A stretch of DNA of 64,000 nucleotides from Streptomyces vinaceus (GTDB lineage: Bacteria; Actinomycetota; Actinomycetes; Streptomycetales; Streptomycetaceae), in NCBI RefSeq assembly GCF_008704935.1, contig NZ_CP023692.1:3390001-3454000 (forward strand), given 5' to 3'. Below are positions 23,973 to 34,198 of the stretch, piece by piece. Made by a program: the position numbers and the translations under genes. The stretch's first letter is position 1; each line of letters begins with the position of its first letter. Under the pieces are notes generated by a model, which saw only the letters and a list, made by a program, of their open reading frames with translations, did no database searches and was not told the origin of the DNA.

Positions 23973-25148
23973 ATGACCGACGGTACGAATCCCCCCAGCA
24001 GCCCGCAGCCCCAGCCCACCCCGGGGAACGGGGGCTACGGGTTCCCGCCGGCCCCGCCGACCTCCGCGTCCGGCTACGGCTACCCGCCCGGCGCTCCGGC
24101 CCAGGACGGCGGCGGTGGCTTCGGCCCGGCTCCGCAGCAGTGGGCCCAGGGGCTCCCGGACATGGGCGCGCCGACGCCGCCGGGTGCTCCGGGCGGTCCC
24201 GGCTTCCCCGGCGCCCCGGGGCCGTTCGCCCCGCAGCCGGACCAGCCGGACTGGGAGGCCATGGCGGACCGTTCGGCGGCCGAGAGGCGCAAGAAGCGGC
24301 TGTGGACGATCGGCGGTGCGGTGACGGTACTGGCGCTGCTCGCCGGAGGCGGAACGTTCCTGCTGATGAGCGGGGACGACGGCGGCAAGAACGAGGCGGT
24401 GGACGACAAGGCGTCCCCGTCCGTGTCGGCCTCGCCCTCGCCCAGCGGGTCGAAGAGCAAGGCGCCCGTCGACAACACCCCGACCGTCAAGGACGACCCG
24501 ACCCAGATCCGGGACCGCAGCGGAAAGGCCCCGCTGAAGATGGGCCCCGACGCCGGGGTCTTCCCGATCGACAAGCGCTTCGAGGTCCGTACGAAGGGCA
24601 ACGAGAACTCGTACGCCGAGTCCGAGAAGCGCGTGGTGGACACGGCCAAGAGCTTCACCGTCTCGGCCCGCGTCTGGAACCGGGCGCCGAAGGGGCGCCA
24701 GATCGCCGTCAGCCAGGGCAACGAGAAGTCCTTCTCGTTCGAGCTGGGCCTGGACCAGGTGAACGGCAAGCCCGCCTGGGTCTTCCGCGTCCAGACCGGC
24801 GACCAGGGGGCCGAGGCGACCGCCGTGACCGTCAGCGGCGAGAGCCCGAAGATGGAGAAGACGTTCTCCACCGTGACCGGGACCTACGACGCCGAGCGCA
24901 AGCAGATCGCCCTCTACGTGAACGGGAAGAAGACCGGCGAGGCTCCCGTCCCGGGGGTCTTCCAGGCGCCGGGCCCGCTGGAGCTGGCCCGCTCCCGCCA
25001 CGAGGACAAGTGGACCGCGCCGTGGAACGGGGCGATGGAGAGCGTGCAGACGTACGCCTCGGTGCTGTCGCCCGCCCAGATCGACACCCTCAGGCCGGGC
25101 CGGGTCGACGCGAAGTCGAAGCCGACCGGCTCCTGGCTCCTGTACTGA
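23973..25148 (+). CDS. Membrane-anchored LamG-like domain protein
   Basis: 391 aa. The N-terminal 85 residues are Pro/Gly/Tyr-rich (GYGFPPAPP and similar) and cytoplasmic. One TM segment (about 110-132, LWTIGGAVTVLALLAGGGTFLL) follows a basic RRKKR stop. After a Ser/Pro linker, the outer domain (about 190-380) has the strand pattern of a concanavalin/LamG jelly roll (SFTVSARVWNRAPKGRQIAVSQG, TGTYDAERKQIALYVNGKKTG, AMESVQTYASVLSPAQI). It starts about 100 nt after cseC, and ends 4 nt from the convergent M23 gene. A surface binding role is inferred. Confidence 0.82.
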   Translation: MTDGTNPPSSPQPQPTPGNGGYGFPPAPPTSASGYGYPPGAPAQDGGGGFGPAPQQWAQGLPDMGAPTPPGAPGGPGFPGAPGPFAPQPDQPDWEAMADRSAAERRKKRLWTIGGAVTVLALLAGGGTFLLMSGDDGGKNEAVDDKASPSVSASPSPSGSKSKAPVDNTPTVKDDPTQIRDRSGKAPLKMGPDAGVFPIDKRFEVRTKGNENSYAESEKRVVDTAKSFTVSARVWNRAPKGRQIAVSQGNEKSFSFELGLDQVNGKPAWVFRVQTGDQGAEATAVTVSGESPKMEKTFSTVTGTYDAERKQIALYVNGKKTGEAPVPGVFQAPGPLELARSRHEDKWTAPWNGAMESVQTYASVLSPAQIDTLRPGRVDAKSKPTGSWLLY

Positions 25149-25152
25149 CGCG

Positions 25153-25803
25153 TCAGACGGTGACGCCGGCGTTGCGCAGGAAGGAGACCGGGTTCACGGC
25201 CGAGCCGTAGTTCGGGGTGGTGCGGATCTCGAAGTGGAGGTGCGGGCCACTGGAGTTGCCGGTGTTGCCGGACAGCGCGATCTGCGAGCCCTTGGCGACC
25301 TTCTGGCCGATCCGGACCTGGATCTTCGAGAGGTGCGCGTACTGCGAGTACGTGTTGTTCGCGTGCTTGATCACGATGGCGTTGCCGTACGCCGGGCCGT
25401 CGCCGCCGCCGTTGGGGCCGGCCTTGACGATCGTGCCGGCGGAGGCGGCCTTGACCGGGGTGCCGACGGGGCAGGCGAAGTCCTGGCCCGAGTGCTTGTG
25501 GGACCACATGGTGCCGCCCTTGCCGAAGGTCGCGGAGAGCGTGTAGCGCGCGACCGGCTTCTGCCAGGCGACGACGGCCTTGGCGGCGGTGGCCTTGGCG
25601 GCGGCCGCGTTGGCGGCGGCGGCCACGGAGGCCTGGGCCTTGGCCTGGGCGGCGACCAGCGCGGCGGTGCCGGTCAGGGTGGTCTCCGGAGCCGTGTCGG
25701 CGAAGGCGGCGGTCGTCCCGGCCCCGAGAGCCAGCGCCGCACCGAGAGCGGTGGCGCCGACGGCGATACGGGTACGACGGGTGATGCTGCGCTTCGCGGA
25801 CAT
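25153..25803 (-). CDS. Secreted M23 metallopeptidase
   Basis: 216 aa. The signal peptide (about 1-35, RRTRIAVGATALGAALALGAGTTAAFADT) ends in an AFA-type cleavage site. An Ala/Lys-rich linker precedes the LytM/M23 domain, with zinc ligands in HKHSGQDFACPVG (H-x3-D) and GPHLHFEIR (H-x-H). It should cut peptidoglycan cross-bridges and help wall remodelling. GGAGG lies 8 nt before the ATG. A roughly 350-nt leader with strong hairpins precedes it, and in Streptomyces several M23 and Rpf hydrolase genes are controlled by c-di-AMP riboswitches. disA is about 8 kb away. Confidence 0.92.
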   Translation of the reverse strand: MSAKRSITRRTRIAVGATALGAALALGAGTTAAFADTAPETTLTGTAALVAAQAKAQASVAAAANAAAAKATAAKAVVAWQKPVARYTLSATFGKGGTMWSHKHSGQDFACPVGTPVKAASAGTIVKAGPNGGGDGPAYGNAIVIKHANNTYSQYAHLSKIQVRIGQKVAKGSQIALSGNTGNSSGPHLHFEIRTTPNYGSAVNPVSFLRNAGVTV

Positions 25804-26156
25804 AGGAGGACCTCCGGGCCGGGGACAAGGGACGCTTCGGGCAAGAAGCCACCCGGCACGCTGGTGAGCGGATGCCGGGCTTGCCCACCCTTGGTAACCC
25901 GTGCCCCGCGGTATCCCCAAACCTCCCGATTACTACCGGGGCTCGTAGGCCGTGGGCGTGTGACGCAACCGGTTGACCCCGCCCCGACTGGCCCGAAGCC
26001 CCGCCCCGACAGGGGCAAAACGGACATCACGCCTACGAGACGCCCTAGTAGGTCCGTTTTGCCCTGTGCGGCTTGTCACCGGCGCGGCACCTTCGCCGCC
26101 CCCCGAGGACCGAAACCCCCGCAACCGTCCGGACCCCGCGGCTACCCTTGCGCGCC
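25804..26156 (-). other. Structured leader of the M23 gene and divergent intergenic region
   Basis: About 350 nt without a gene. Read toward the M23 gene, it holds a motif GGTTACCAAGGGTGGGC near 25882-25898 and a stem CCCGGCA/TGCCGGG (arms near 25852-25858 and 25873-25879). A long inverted repeat lies farther up (26013-26064). The density of structure and the distance to the start codon suggest a regulatory leader. A c-di-AMP (ydaO-type) riboswitch is a possibility, but I could not align the canonical core with confidence. Confidence 0.5.
26013..26064. repeat. 13-bp inverted repeat with 26-nt loop
   Basis: GGGCAAAACGGAC (26013-26025) is repeated inverted as GTCCGTTTTGCCC (26052-26064), with flanking bases extending the match except for one extra G. 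The loop contains CCTACGAG, whose inverse CTCGTAGG recurs at about 25952. It lies in the gap between the M23 gene and the MFS gene and could be an operator or an RNA stem. Confidence 0.6.
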
Positions 26157-27514
26157 GTGGATCATCGAAGAGGCACCCGTATGGAACCCGCCGCGGTCGC
26201 CCGGCCCGGCCGCGCGTTCGCACTGCTGCAGGCGGCCGGCTTCTGCGGGAGCATGGCCACCCGCTGCCTGGAGATCGCGGTCGCCTGGTGGGTCCTGGAC
26301 CGGACGGGGGACGACGCGCTCCTCGGCCTGGTGCTCGGCGTGGGCGTCGCCGCCGACGTGTTCTCCGCGGAGCCCTGGGCTGGGTCGGCGATCGTCTCCC
26401 CGTGCGGCGCGTGATCGTCTGCTGCTTCGCCGGGTCGGCGGCCGTGAGCGGCCTCCTGGCGGGCCTGGCGTTCGCGGGCGTCCACCACCTGGCGCTGGTT
26501 CTGACCGGGGTGGCCCTGCTCGGCGTGGGCCTGGGGGTTCGCGAACCCCTGCTGACGTCCGCCGTCCGCGCGGTGGTGGACACGACCGCGGTCGCCGGCG
26601 CGGTGCGCGTGCGCAGCGCGATGGCCTCCCTGTCCTCCTTCTCCGGCCCCATCGTCGCGGGCGCCCTCGTCGGCCCCCTCGGCTACTCGGCCGTCCTGGC
26701 GCTGTCCTGCGCCGTCGTCACGGTGTGCGCCGCGCTGACGGCGGCGCTCCCGATGCCCGCGGCCCCCGCACGCCCCCGGGAGCGGGCCGCGGTGGGCGCG
26801 GCCTCCTGGGCGGCCGACGCCGCGGCCGGGTTCCGGGCCATCAGGGGTGTCGTGCCGGAGTGGCGGCTGGCCCTGCTGGCCATGGCGGTGGACTTCGCGC
26901 TGTTCCCCGTCTTCGCCGTGGTCGTGCCCGCACTCGTCTCCTCCCACCACCCGGGCCGGACCTGGGTCCTGAGCATCGTCGAATCGGCCTTCGCCGTCGG
27001 CATGATCCTGGGGAGCGCCCTCGTCGTCGGGTGGAGCAACCGCGCGGTGGGTCGGCGCCGCACCGTGCCGTACGGGTTCGCGGCCCTCGGCGCGGGCTTC
27101 GTCGGGACCGGCGCCGCCGTCGCCCTGACCGGCCCCGGCGCACCGCTCGTGTTCACCGCCGTGGCGTCCCTGCTGCTCATGGTCTCCGGGGCGGGGCTGT
27201 GCATGGTGACCGTGAACACCGGCACGGTACGGCTGCTGGCCACGCCCTCGGAATTCCGCAACAGGATGGTCGCCGCGGCGTCCTTCCTGTCGGGGATCGT
27301 GATGCCCCTGGGCTCCCTGGCCGGCGGTCTGATCTCCCGTACGTCGGGTGAATGGCTCGCGCTCACCGCCCTCGGCGGGGTCATCTGCCTGTGCGCCGGC
27401 ATCGCCCGCGCGGACCGGTCGCTCACCCGGTTCCTGGCCATGCCCGACGAGGAGCTCGACGAGGCCTACCTCCGCGAGTTCCCGTCCGCCTTCGGCGGGG
27501 CGGCCGTGCGGTAG
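26157..27514 (+). pseudogene. MFS transporter gene with a frameshift
   Basis: Two frames together give one major-facilitator protein of about 450 aa. The first (GTG 26157 or ATG 26181 to about 26370) encodes the first one to two TM helices (AFALLQAAGFCGSMATRCLEIAVAWWVL, then LLGLVLGVGVAADVFS). The rest, in the -1 frame from about 26372 to 27514, begins LGWVGDRLPVRR, the conserved MFS loop between TM2 and TM3, and carries about ten more helices. The switch equals one missing base or two extra bases near 26361-26375. It may be a true pseudogene or a sequencing error. A TACCCT hexamer lies 8 nt before the GTG. Confidence 0.78.
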
Positions 27515-27536
27515 GCCTCCGCCGCGGCACGGCAAA

Positions 27537-27574
27537 GGGGCGGCCCCGGAACCGTGTGGTTCCGGGGCCGCCCC
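27537..27574. terminator. Strong bidirectional terminator between MFS gene and clpC
   Basis: A perfect 17-bp stem, GGGGCGGCCCCGGAACC (27537-27553) with GGTTCCGGGGCCGCCCC (27558-27574), and a GTGT tetraloop. It lies between convergent genes, 23 nt beyond the clpC stop. Confidence 0.85.
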
Positions 27575-27597
27575 TCGTTACAGCCGACCCTTGCGGG

Positions 27598-30123
<2,526 letters not shown>

Positions 30124-30348
30124 CGTTTATCGCTCCTCAGAGCGGTCGGGCAGTTCGGGGTCGGTCCCCGCCCTGTCCTTCCGCATGCTAGTCCCGCGGG
30201 GCGGGACAGCTCATTCCAACTGCCGACATCCGTCCGCGATCACCCCCACGTCAGTGGGGAAAACCGGCTTCAACAGCCGACAACTGCTCCAACCCGATGG
30301 TGCGAGACGATGTTCCCGCAGGCCAGGCAGATACCCGTCACACGTGTA

Positions 30349-30362
30349 CGCCGATGGCGAAC
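30349..30362 (-). promoter_or_regulatory. Candidate ClgR box upstream of clpC
   Basis: On the minus strand the sequence is GTTCGC-CATCG-GCG, which exactly fits the GTTCGC-N5-GCG consensus described for ClgR in Streptomyces. It lies about 226 nt upstream of the clpC ATG, within an otherwise gene-free 450-nt region (30124-30573) that also contains a TAGCAT -10-like hexamer near 30186-30191. Confidence 0.55.
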
Positions 30363-30573
30363 GGAACCCGCCCAAATCAGCGTGTCGCCCCGATCCACTA
30401 GGAATGTCTTACCCGTAAGGACTGACACTCCATGCCGGTGGCACCGGTTCCCTCCGCTACGGGCGAACACGATTGCGTCCCGAATGTGGGACTCCACCTC
30501 GACGGATGTTTACGTTCCGCATTGAGACCGGCGCACTGCGTAACTCCGGTGGCGCTCCGGAGTTGCTCCGGTC

Positions 30574-31218
30574 ATGGCCGTCACCGTTCCACCGCCCCGC
30601 GTCGCGCCCGAGGATCCACCCGCGGATCCGTACCTGGACGCGTACGCGTCCTGGTACGCGGAAGTGCTCGGCTGGCCGGTCGCGCAGGGGCCGCCGGCGG
30701 AGCTGGTCACCGGGGTGCGGTTCGACGTGCTGGAGGTGCCCGCCGACGCCGGGGAGCGGCTGCTGCGCCGGCCGCTCGGCACGGGTCCGGTGGCGCTCGC
30801 CGGGCGCAGGATGCGGTTCCTGGTGGCCGCGGGGAGCGCGGACGAGCTGGACGGGCTGCTGGACTGGCTGGAGTGGGGCGGGGTCGCCCTGGACCTCACC
30901 GCGCTGGGCGCCGGCGGCCGGATCTCGGCCCCGGTCCCGCCGGGACACCCCGGGGGAAGTCCCCGGGGAGCCGCCGTGTGGCTGCGGCCCCCCGAGCAGG
31001 GGTGTGAGGCACTGCTGCCTTCCCTGCCCGGTCCTGGGCAGGGCGCCGGTCCCCGGCACGGTGGTGCCGGGCCCGATCTCGTACGCCTGGTCGCCGCCGC
31101 CGCGACGGAATGCCACCGGGCGCACCTGTGGCGGCGTACACCCCCGCGGAGCGCCGTGGCCGGGCCCCGGGCGGGCCGGCCGGATCAGACCCTGGCGGGT
31201 CAGGCCCGGTTCTCGTAG
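30574..31218 (+). CDS. Hypothetical protein beside lsr2
   Basis: 214 aa with no signal peptide or TM. The N-terminal part (YLDAYASWYAEVLGWPVAQG, then VRFDVLEVPADAGERLLRR) recalls the start of bifunctional primase/polymerase domains, but the catalytic Asp cluster is not evident, so this is a weak guess. The C-terminal part is rich in Gly, Pro and Arg. The ATG has only a distant GGAG. Its last 19 bp overlap the end of the convergent lsr2 gene, so the transcripts are antisense to each other there. Confidence 0.65.
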   Translation: MAVTVPPPRVAPEDPPADPYLDAYASWYAEVLGWPVAQGPPAELVTGVRFDVLEVPADAGERLLRRPLGTGPVALAGRRMRFLVAAGSADELDGLLDWLEWGGVALDLTALGAGGRISAPVPPGHPGGSPRGAAVWLRPPEQGCEALLPSLPGPGQGAGPRHGGAGPDLVRLVAAAATECHRAHLWRRTPPRSAVAGPRAGRPDQTLAGQARFS

Positions 31219-31535
31219 GCCTCGCGGATCTCCTGCGGAACGCGCCCGCGGTCGTTGACGCTCATGCCCTGGGCCTTGGCCCACGCGCGGATCTCGGCGG
31301 TGTCCGGGTTTCCGGACGCCGCGGCCGTACGGGTCTTGGCGCGACCGCCCGAGGCACGGCCACCGGTGCGGCGGGCGCCCTTCACGTAGTCGGCGAGCGC
31401 GGAGCGCAGCTTCTCCGCGTTGGCGGTGGTGAGGTCGATCTCGTAGGTCTTGCCATCCAGAGCGAACGTCACGGTCTCGTCCGCCTCGCCACCGTCGAGG
31501 TCGTCGACAAGAAGGACCTGAACCTTCTGTGCCAC
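31200..31535 (-). CDS. lsr2: Lsr2 nucleoid-associated protein
   Basis: 111 aa. The N-terminal dimerisation domain starts MAQKVQVLLVDDLDGGEADETVTFALDGKTYEIDL, a basic linker follows, and the C-terminal DNA-binding domain holds the AT-hook-like RGR core in MSVNDRGRVPQEI. Lsr2 is the actinobacterial xenogeneic silencer that coats AT-rich DNA. The GTG start follows AAAGGAA by 7 nt. It overlaps the convergent gene by 19 bp. Streptomyces also has a second paralogue (LsrL), and this copy has the Lsr2 genomic context next to clpC. Confidence 0.96.
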   Translation of the reverse strand: MAQKVQVLLVDDLDGGEADETVTFALDGKTYEIDLTTANAEKLRSALADYVKGARRTGGRASGGRAKTRTAAASGNPDTAEIRAWAKAQGMSVNDRGRVPQEIREAYENRA

Positions 31536-31700
31536 CGGGATTTCCTTTCATCGAAAAGCAGTACGCGGAAAGGAAACCGCTTTTCCGTGGAAAACACAAA
31601 CCCCCGGGGAGAGGTTCGAGACCGCAACGCGGCGGGAAACGTGCGCGATTCGGACATAGGCCACAGGTGCGCGGAGCACGGGAAAAGCCGCCGTGATCGT

Positions 31701-32231
31701 TCAGAGGTGCAGAAGCATCCGACTGTTGCCCAAGGTGTTCGGCTTCACTCGTTCGAGACCGAGGAACTCGGCGACACCCTCGTCATAGGAACGCAGGAGC
31801 TCCATGTAGACATCGGTCTCGACCGGGGTCTCCCCGATCTCGACGAAGCCGTGCTTCGCGAAGAAGTCCACTTCGAAGGTGAGGCAGAAAACCTTGGCGA
31901 CACCGAGCGTGCGCGCGGTGTCCAACAACTGCCGCAGCAGCTGATGCCCGACTCCGGCGCCCTTCAAGTCGCGGTCGACCGCCAGAGTGCGGACTTCCGC
32001 CAGGTCTTCCCACATGACGTGGAGAGCGCCGCAGCCGACGACCTGCCCGTCCGGGTCGCGTTCCGCGACCCAGAACTCCTGGATGTCCTCGTAAAGGACG
32101 ACCGGGGCTTTGTCGAGGAGGATCCGCTGCTGCACGTACTGGTCGAGGAGGCGTCGCAGAGCGGGAACATCGCCGGTGCGGGCACGGCGGATCGTCACTG
32201 TTTTTGCGTGTTCAGCGGAAAACTCACCCAT
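31701..32231 (-). CDS. GNAT acetyltransferase, amino-acid N-acetyltransferase type
   Basis: 176 aa. A GNAT fold runs from TVTIRRARTGDVPALRRLLDQYVQQ to the acetyl-CoA loop DLKGAGVGHQLLRQLLDTART and KHGFVEIGE. The pattern VAERDPDGQVVGCGALHVMWEDLAEVRTLAVD is characteristic of short, stand-alone N-acetylglutamate synthases of actinobacteria. If so, it makes N-acetyl-L-glutamate, the first step of arginine synthesis. Its ATG is 9 nt upstream of the BlaI gene's end on the same strand, suggesting co-transcription from the BlaI gene. Confidence 0.82.
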   Translation of the reverse strand: MGEFSAEHAKTVTIRRARTGDVPALRRLLDQYVQQRILLDKAPVVLYEDIQEFWVAERDPDGQVVGCGALHVMWEDLAEVRTLAVDRDLKGAGVGHQLLRQLLDTARTLGVAKVFCLTFEVDFFAKHGFVEIGETPVETDVYMELLRSYDEGVAEFLGLERVKPNTLGNSRMLLHL

Positions 32232-32240
32232 GCCCGGACG

Positions 32241-32744
32241 CTATCGCCCGGGCTCGGCCCCGCGCTCGGCGGAGTCCTCTTCGGCGGGAGGGGGTTCGGC
32301 GGAAGGGGCCGCGGGCGGGGCGGCGGAAGGGGCGACAGGTGGCCGGCCCGCGGACTCGGCGGGCGGCTCGGCGGCCGTCCCGTCGTCGTACCCGACGATG
32401 CGGAAGGCGTCGCGCAAGGCGTCGCGCTGTTCGGCGGACATCATGCCGAAGAAGGCCACGAGGGCGGCGGCGGGGTTGTCGCTCGTCGACCAGGCTTCGT
32501 TCATCAGTGCGGCCGAGTAGGCGGCGCGGGTGGAGACCGCCGTATATCGATAGGCCCGGCCTTCGGCTTCCCGGCGGACCCAGCCCTTCTGATGGAGATT
32601 GTCCATAACCGTCATGACGGTGGTGTACGCGATGGACCGTTCCTGCTGGAGGTCTTCCAGAACTTCACGAACAGTGACCGGGCGGTTCCACTGCCACACC
32701 CGCGTCATGACCGCGTCTTCGAGTTCTCCCAAGGGGCGAGGCAC
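32241..32744 (-). CDS. BlaI/MecI family repressor
   Basis: 167 aa. The N-terminal winged helix (about 5-75) reads LGELEDAVMTRVWQWNRPVTVREVLEDLQQERSIAYTTVMTVMDNLHQKGWVRRE, the classical BlaI/MecI/CopY motif. The C-terminal 50 residues are Pro/Ala/Glu-rich and probably disordered. No BlaR-type sensor protease is adjacent. TATCGT lies 6 nt before the GTG, predicting a leaderless mRNA, and the acetyltransferase gene follows at a 9-nt gap. Confidence 0.88.
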   Translation of the reverse strand: MPRPLGELEDAVMTRVWQWNRPVTVREVLEDLQQERSIAYTTVMTVMDNLHQKGWVRREAEGRAYRYTAVSTRAAYSAALMNEAWSTSDNPAAALVAFFGMMSAEQRDALRDAFRIVGYDDGTAAEPPAESAGRPPVAPSAAPPAAPSAEPPPAEEDSAERGAEPGR

Positions 32745-32897
32745 AACAGCACGATAGTGTGGAATGTGCGGAATTGCCCGGCTATTCGGAGCGCAACTCG
32801 CCGCAAGAATGCGGGGGCGCAGCGTTACCGGGGAGGGCGCGCCGAACCGGCGCGCGGAACCGGCGCGCGCGGGGTCACGCGGGGAAGGCCGGGCGGA

Positions 32898-33071
32898 CTA
32901 GTTGCCGGGCCGGGTCTGCTGAGCGGCCTCGGCGCGGGCGATCACGGCGTCGACGGCCGCGTCTTCCTTGGCCTTGTTGGCGCCGCCCTGGCTCTTCACG
33001 ATCGTCACGACGAGCGCGATGAAGAAGCCGGCCATCACTACGGGGGGCACGAGCGCGGAAACGTAGTCCAT
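32898..33071 (-). CDS. Small single-TM membrane protein
   Basis: 57 aa, shorter than usual gene-finder limits. The sequence starts MDYVSALVPPVVMAGFFIAL and has one TM segment (about 5-27), then a charged Lys/Ala/Glu-rich helical tail ending QQTRPGN. A TACGCT hexamer 7 nt before the ATG predicts a leaderless transcript. Codon use is strongly GC3-biased, which supports real coding. It looks like a conserved Streptomyces small membrane protein without a named function. Confidence 0.75.
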   Translation of the reverse strand: MDYVSALVPPVVMAGFFIALVVTIVKSQGGANKAKEDAAVDAVIARAEAAQQTRPGN

Positions 33072-33085
33072 GCCCCCAAGCGTAG

Positions 33086-33778
33086 CTACCCGGCGGCGAG
33101 CCCGGCCTCGGGGGGCGGGGTCGGCTTGCGGCGCGGCGGGAACACCTCGCCGGGGGTCGGGATGGGCCGCTCGGACGGGCGCTCGGGGCGCGGCGGCTCC
33201 TTGGGGGCCGGTGCGGGCCGGGCGGGCTCTTCCTTGCCGTCCTTGCCGCCCTTGCCGTCCTTGCCGCCCGCGTCGCCCCTCCCGTCCAGGGCGCCCCGGA
33301 CGTCCCGGCGCTCCCTCGTGTCCTTGCCCCCGGACAGGGCCAGCAGCCGGGTCCGGGGCGGCGGGGCGGTGGAGAGCCGCCTGCGTACGGAGCGCTCGGC
33401 GATGCCCTGGCAGCGCTCCAGCACCGCCGCCGCGACCGGGTTGGCCCGCAGGGCGCGCAGCGCGGCCAGGTCGTCGGGGACGGGCTCGTACCCCGCCGCC
33501 AGGGCGTCCTGGAGCAGCTCCAGGTAGCCGGAGAGGCTGCCGGGCAGGGCCCCGCGGTAGCGGGCGAGGTCGGCGAGGAGGAACTCTCTGAGCCGCCCCG
33601 CCTCCTGGACCGCTTCGTCCACCGACTGCGCGAGGCGCAGACAGTCCTGGACCTCGGGGGTCGTCAGGGGGGCGGGGGCCGTGGAGGACTGGAGGGCGTG
33701 GGCGAGCGTTCGCCTGAGCACGTGCAGCTCGGCGGCGCTGAACGCCATGCCGCCGCGGGATCCGTAGGGCGTGGGCAT
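33086..33778 (-). CDS. Hypothetical protein with Lys/Gly repeat linker
   Basis: About 230 aa, cytoplasmic. The N-terminal two-thirds are helical (FSAAELHVLRRTLAHALQ, VQDCLRLAQSVDEAVQEAGRLREFLLADLARYRGALPGSLSGYLELLQDAL). A GGKDGKGGKDGKEE repeat and a Pro-rich tail follow. No catalytic motif is seen. The ATG at 33778 was chosen because TATCTT lies 6 nt upstream; an internal ATG at 33748 is an alternative. It is 14 nt upstream of the small membrane protein gene, so the two may be co-transcribed. Confidence 0.72.
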   Translation of the reverse strand: MPTPYGSRGGMAFSAAELHVLRRTLAHALQSSTAPAPLTTPEVQDCLRLAQSVDEAVQEAGRLREFLLADLARYRGALPGSLSGYLELLQDALAAGYEPVPDDLAALRALRANPVAAAVLERCQGIAERSVRRRLSTAPPPRTRLLALSGGKDTRERRDVRGALDGRGDAGGKDGKGGKDGKEEPARPAPAPKEPPRPERPSERPIPTPGEVFPPRRKPTPPPEAGLAAG

Positions 33779-33843
33779 GGGCCGAAGATACGCGCTAATC
33801 GGACAAAATCCCCTCAGCGGCATGATTTCGGGCGCGCCGATGG

Positions 33844-34029
33844 CTACCCGTCCGCCTTGACGGCGTCAAGGAAGTCGGCCCAGGCGGACTGGGTGGTGGC
33901 CAGAACCAGGTGCGCCGGGTCGGCCCGGTCGGCCACCCGGACCAGGTGGCCGGGGGCGGCGGAGACGTAGACGCAGGCGTCTCCTTCGCCGCAGTACGTG
34001 GACTTCTGCCAGGCGGGGTGAGCGGTCAT
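33844..34029 (-). CDS. DUF397 domain protein
   Basis: 61 aa. The WQKSTYCGEGDACVYVS start and the later VRVADRADPAHLVLATTQSAWADFLDAVK are the standard DUF397 sequence. Such proteins normally sit next to an Xre-type regulator and may act as its toxin, antitoxin or partner. None is present within this window, making this an orphan. GGAGGAG lies 6 nt before the ATG. The 170 nt upstream (34030-34198) contain no gene. Confidence 0.9.
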   Translation of the reverse strand: MTAHPAWQKSTYCGEGDACVYVSAAPGHLVRVADRADPAHLVLATTQSAWADFLDAVKADG

Positions 34030-34198
34030 GGTGTCTCCTCCGGGGGACGGCTCCGTTGCTTTCCCGTGGAGGGAAGGTAACCGGGAGGGGGCGCCGGACC
34101 GATGACTTCGGCGGAAATCGGTGCGTCGCCGTTGCAGGGGCGGGACCATTCGCGGATCTGCGGGGCGGGGCCGACGCCGGGGCGGGCCCCGCGTCCCG

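Noticed and set aside
30270..30497. A 75-codon minus-strand frame upstream of clpC with two CxxC-like pairs
   Set aside because: It lies over the ClgR box and has poor GC3 bias and no start signal, so it is treated as non-coding leader.
33220..33290. Short direct repeats around TTGCCGTCC
   Set aside because: They encode the GGKDGK linker of the hypothetical protein; no spacer structure typical of CRISPR exists.
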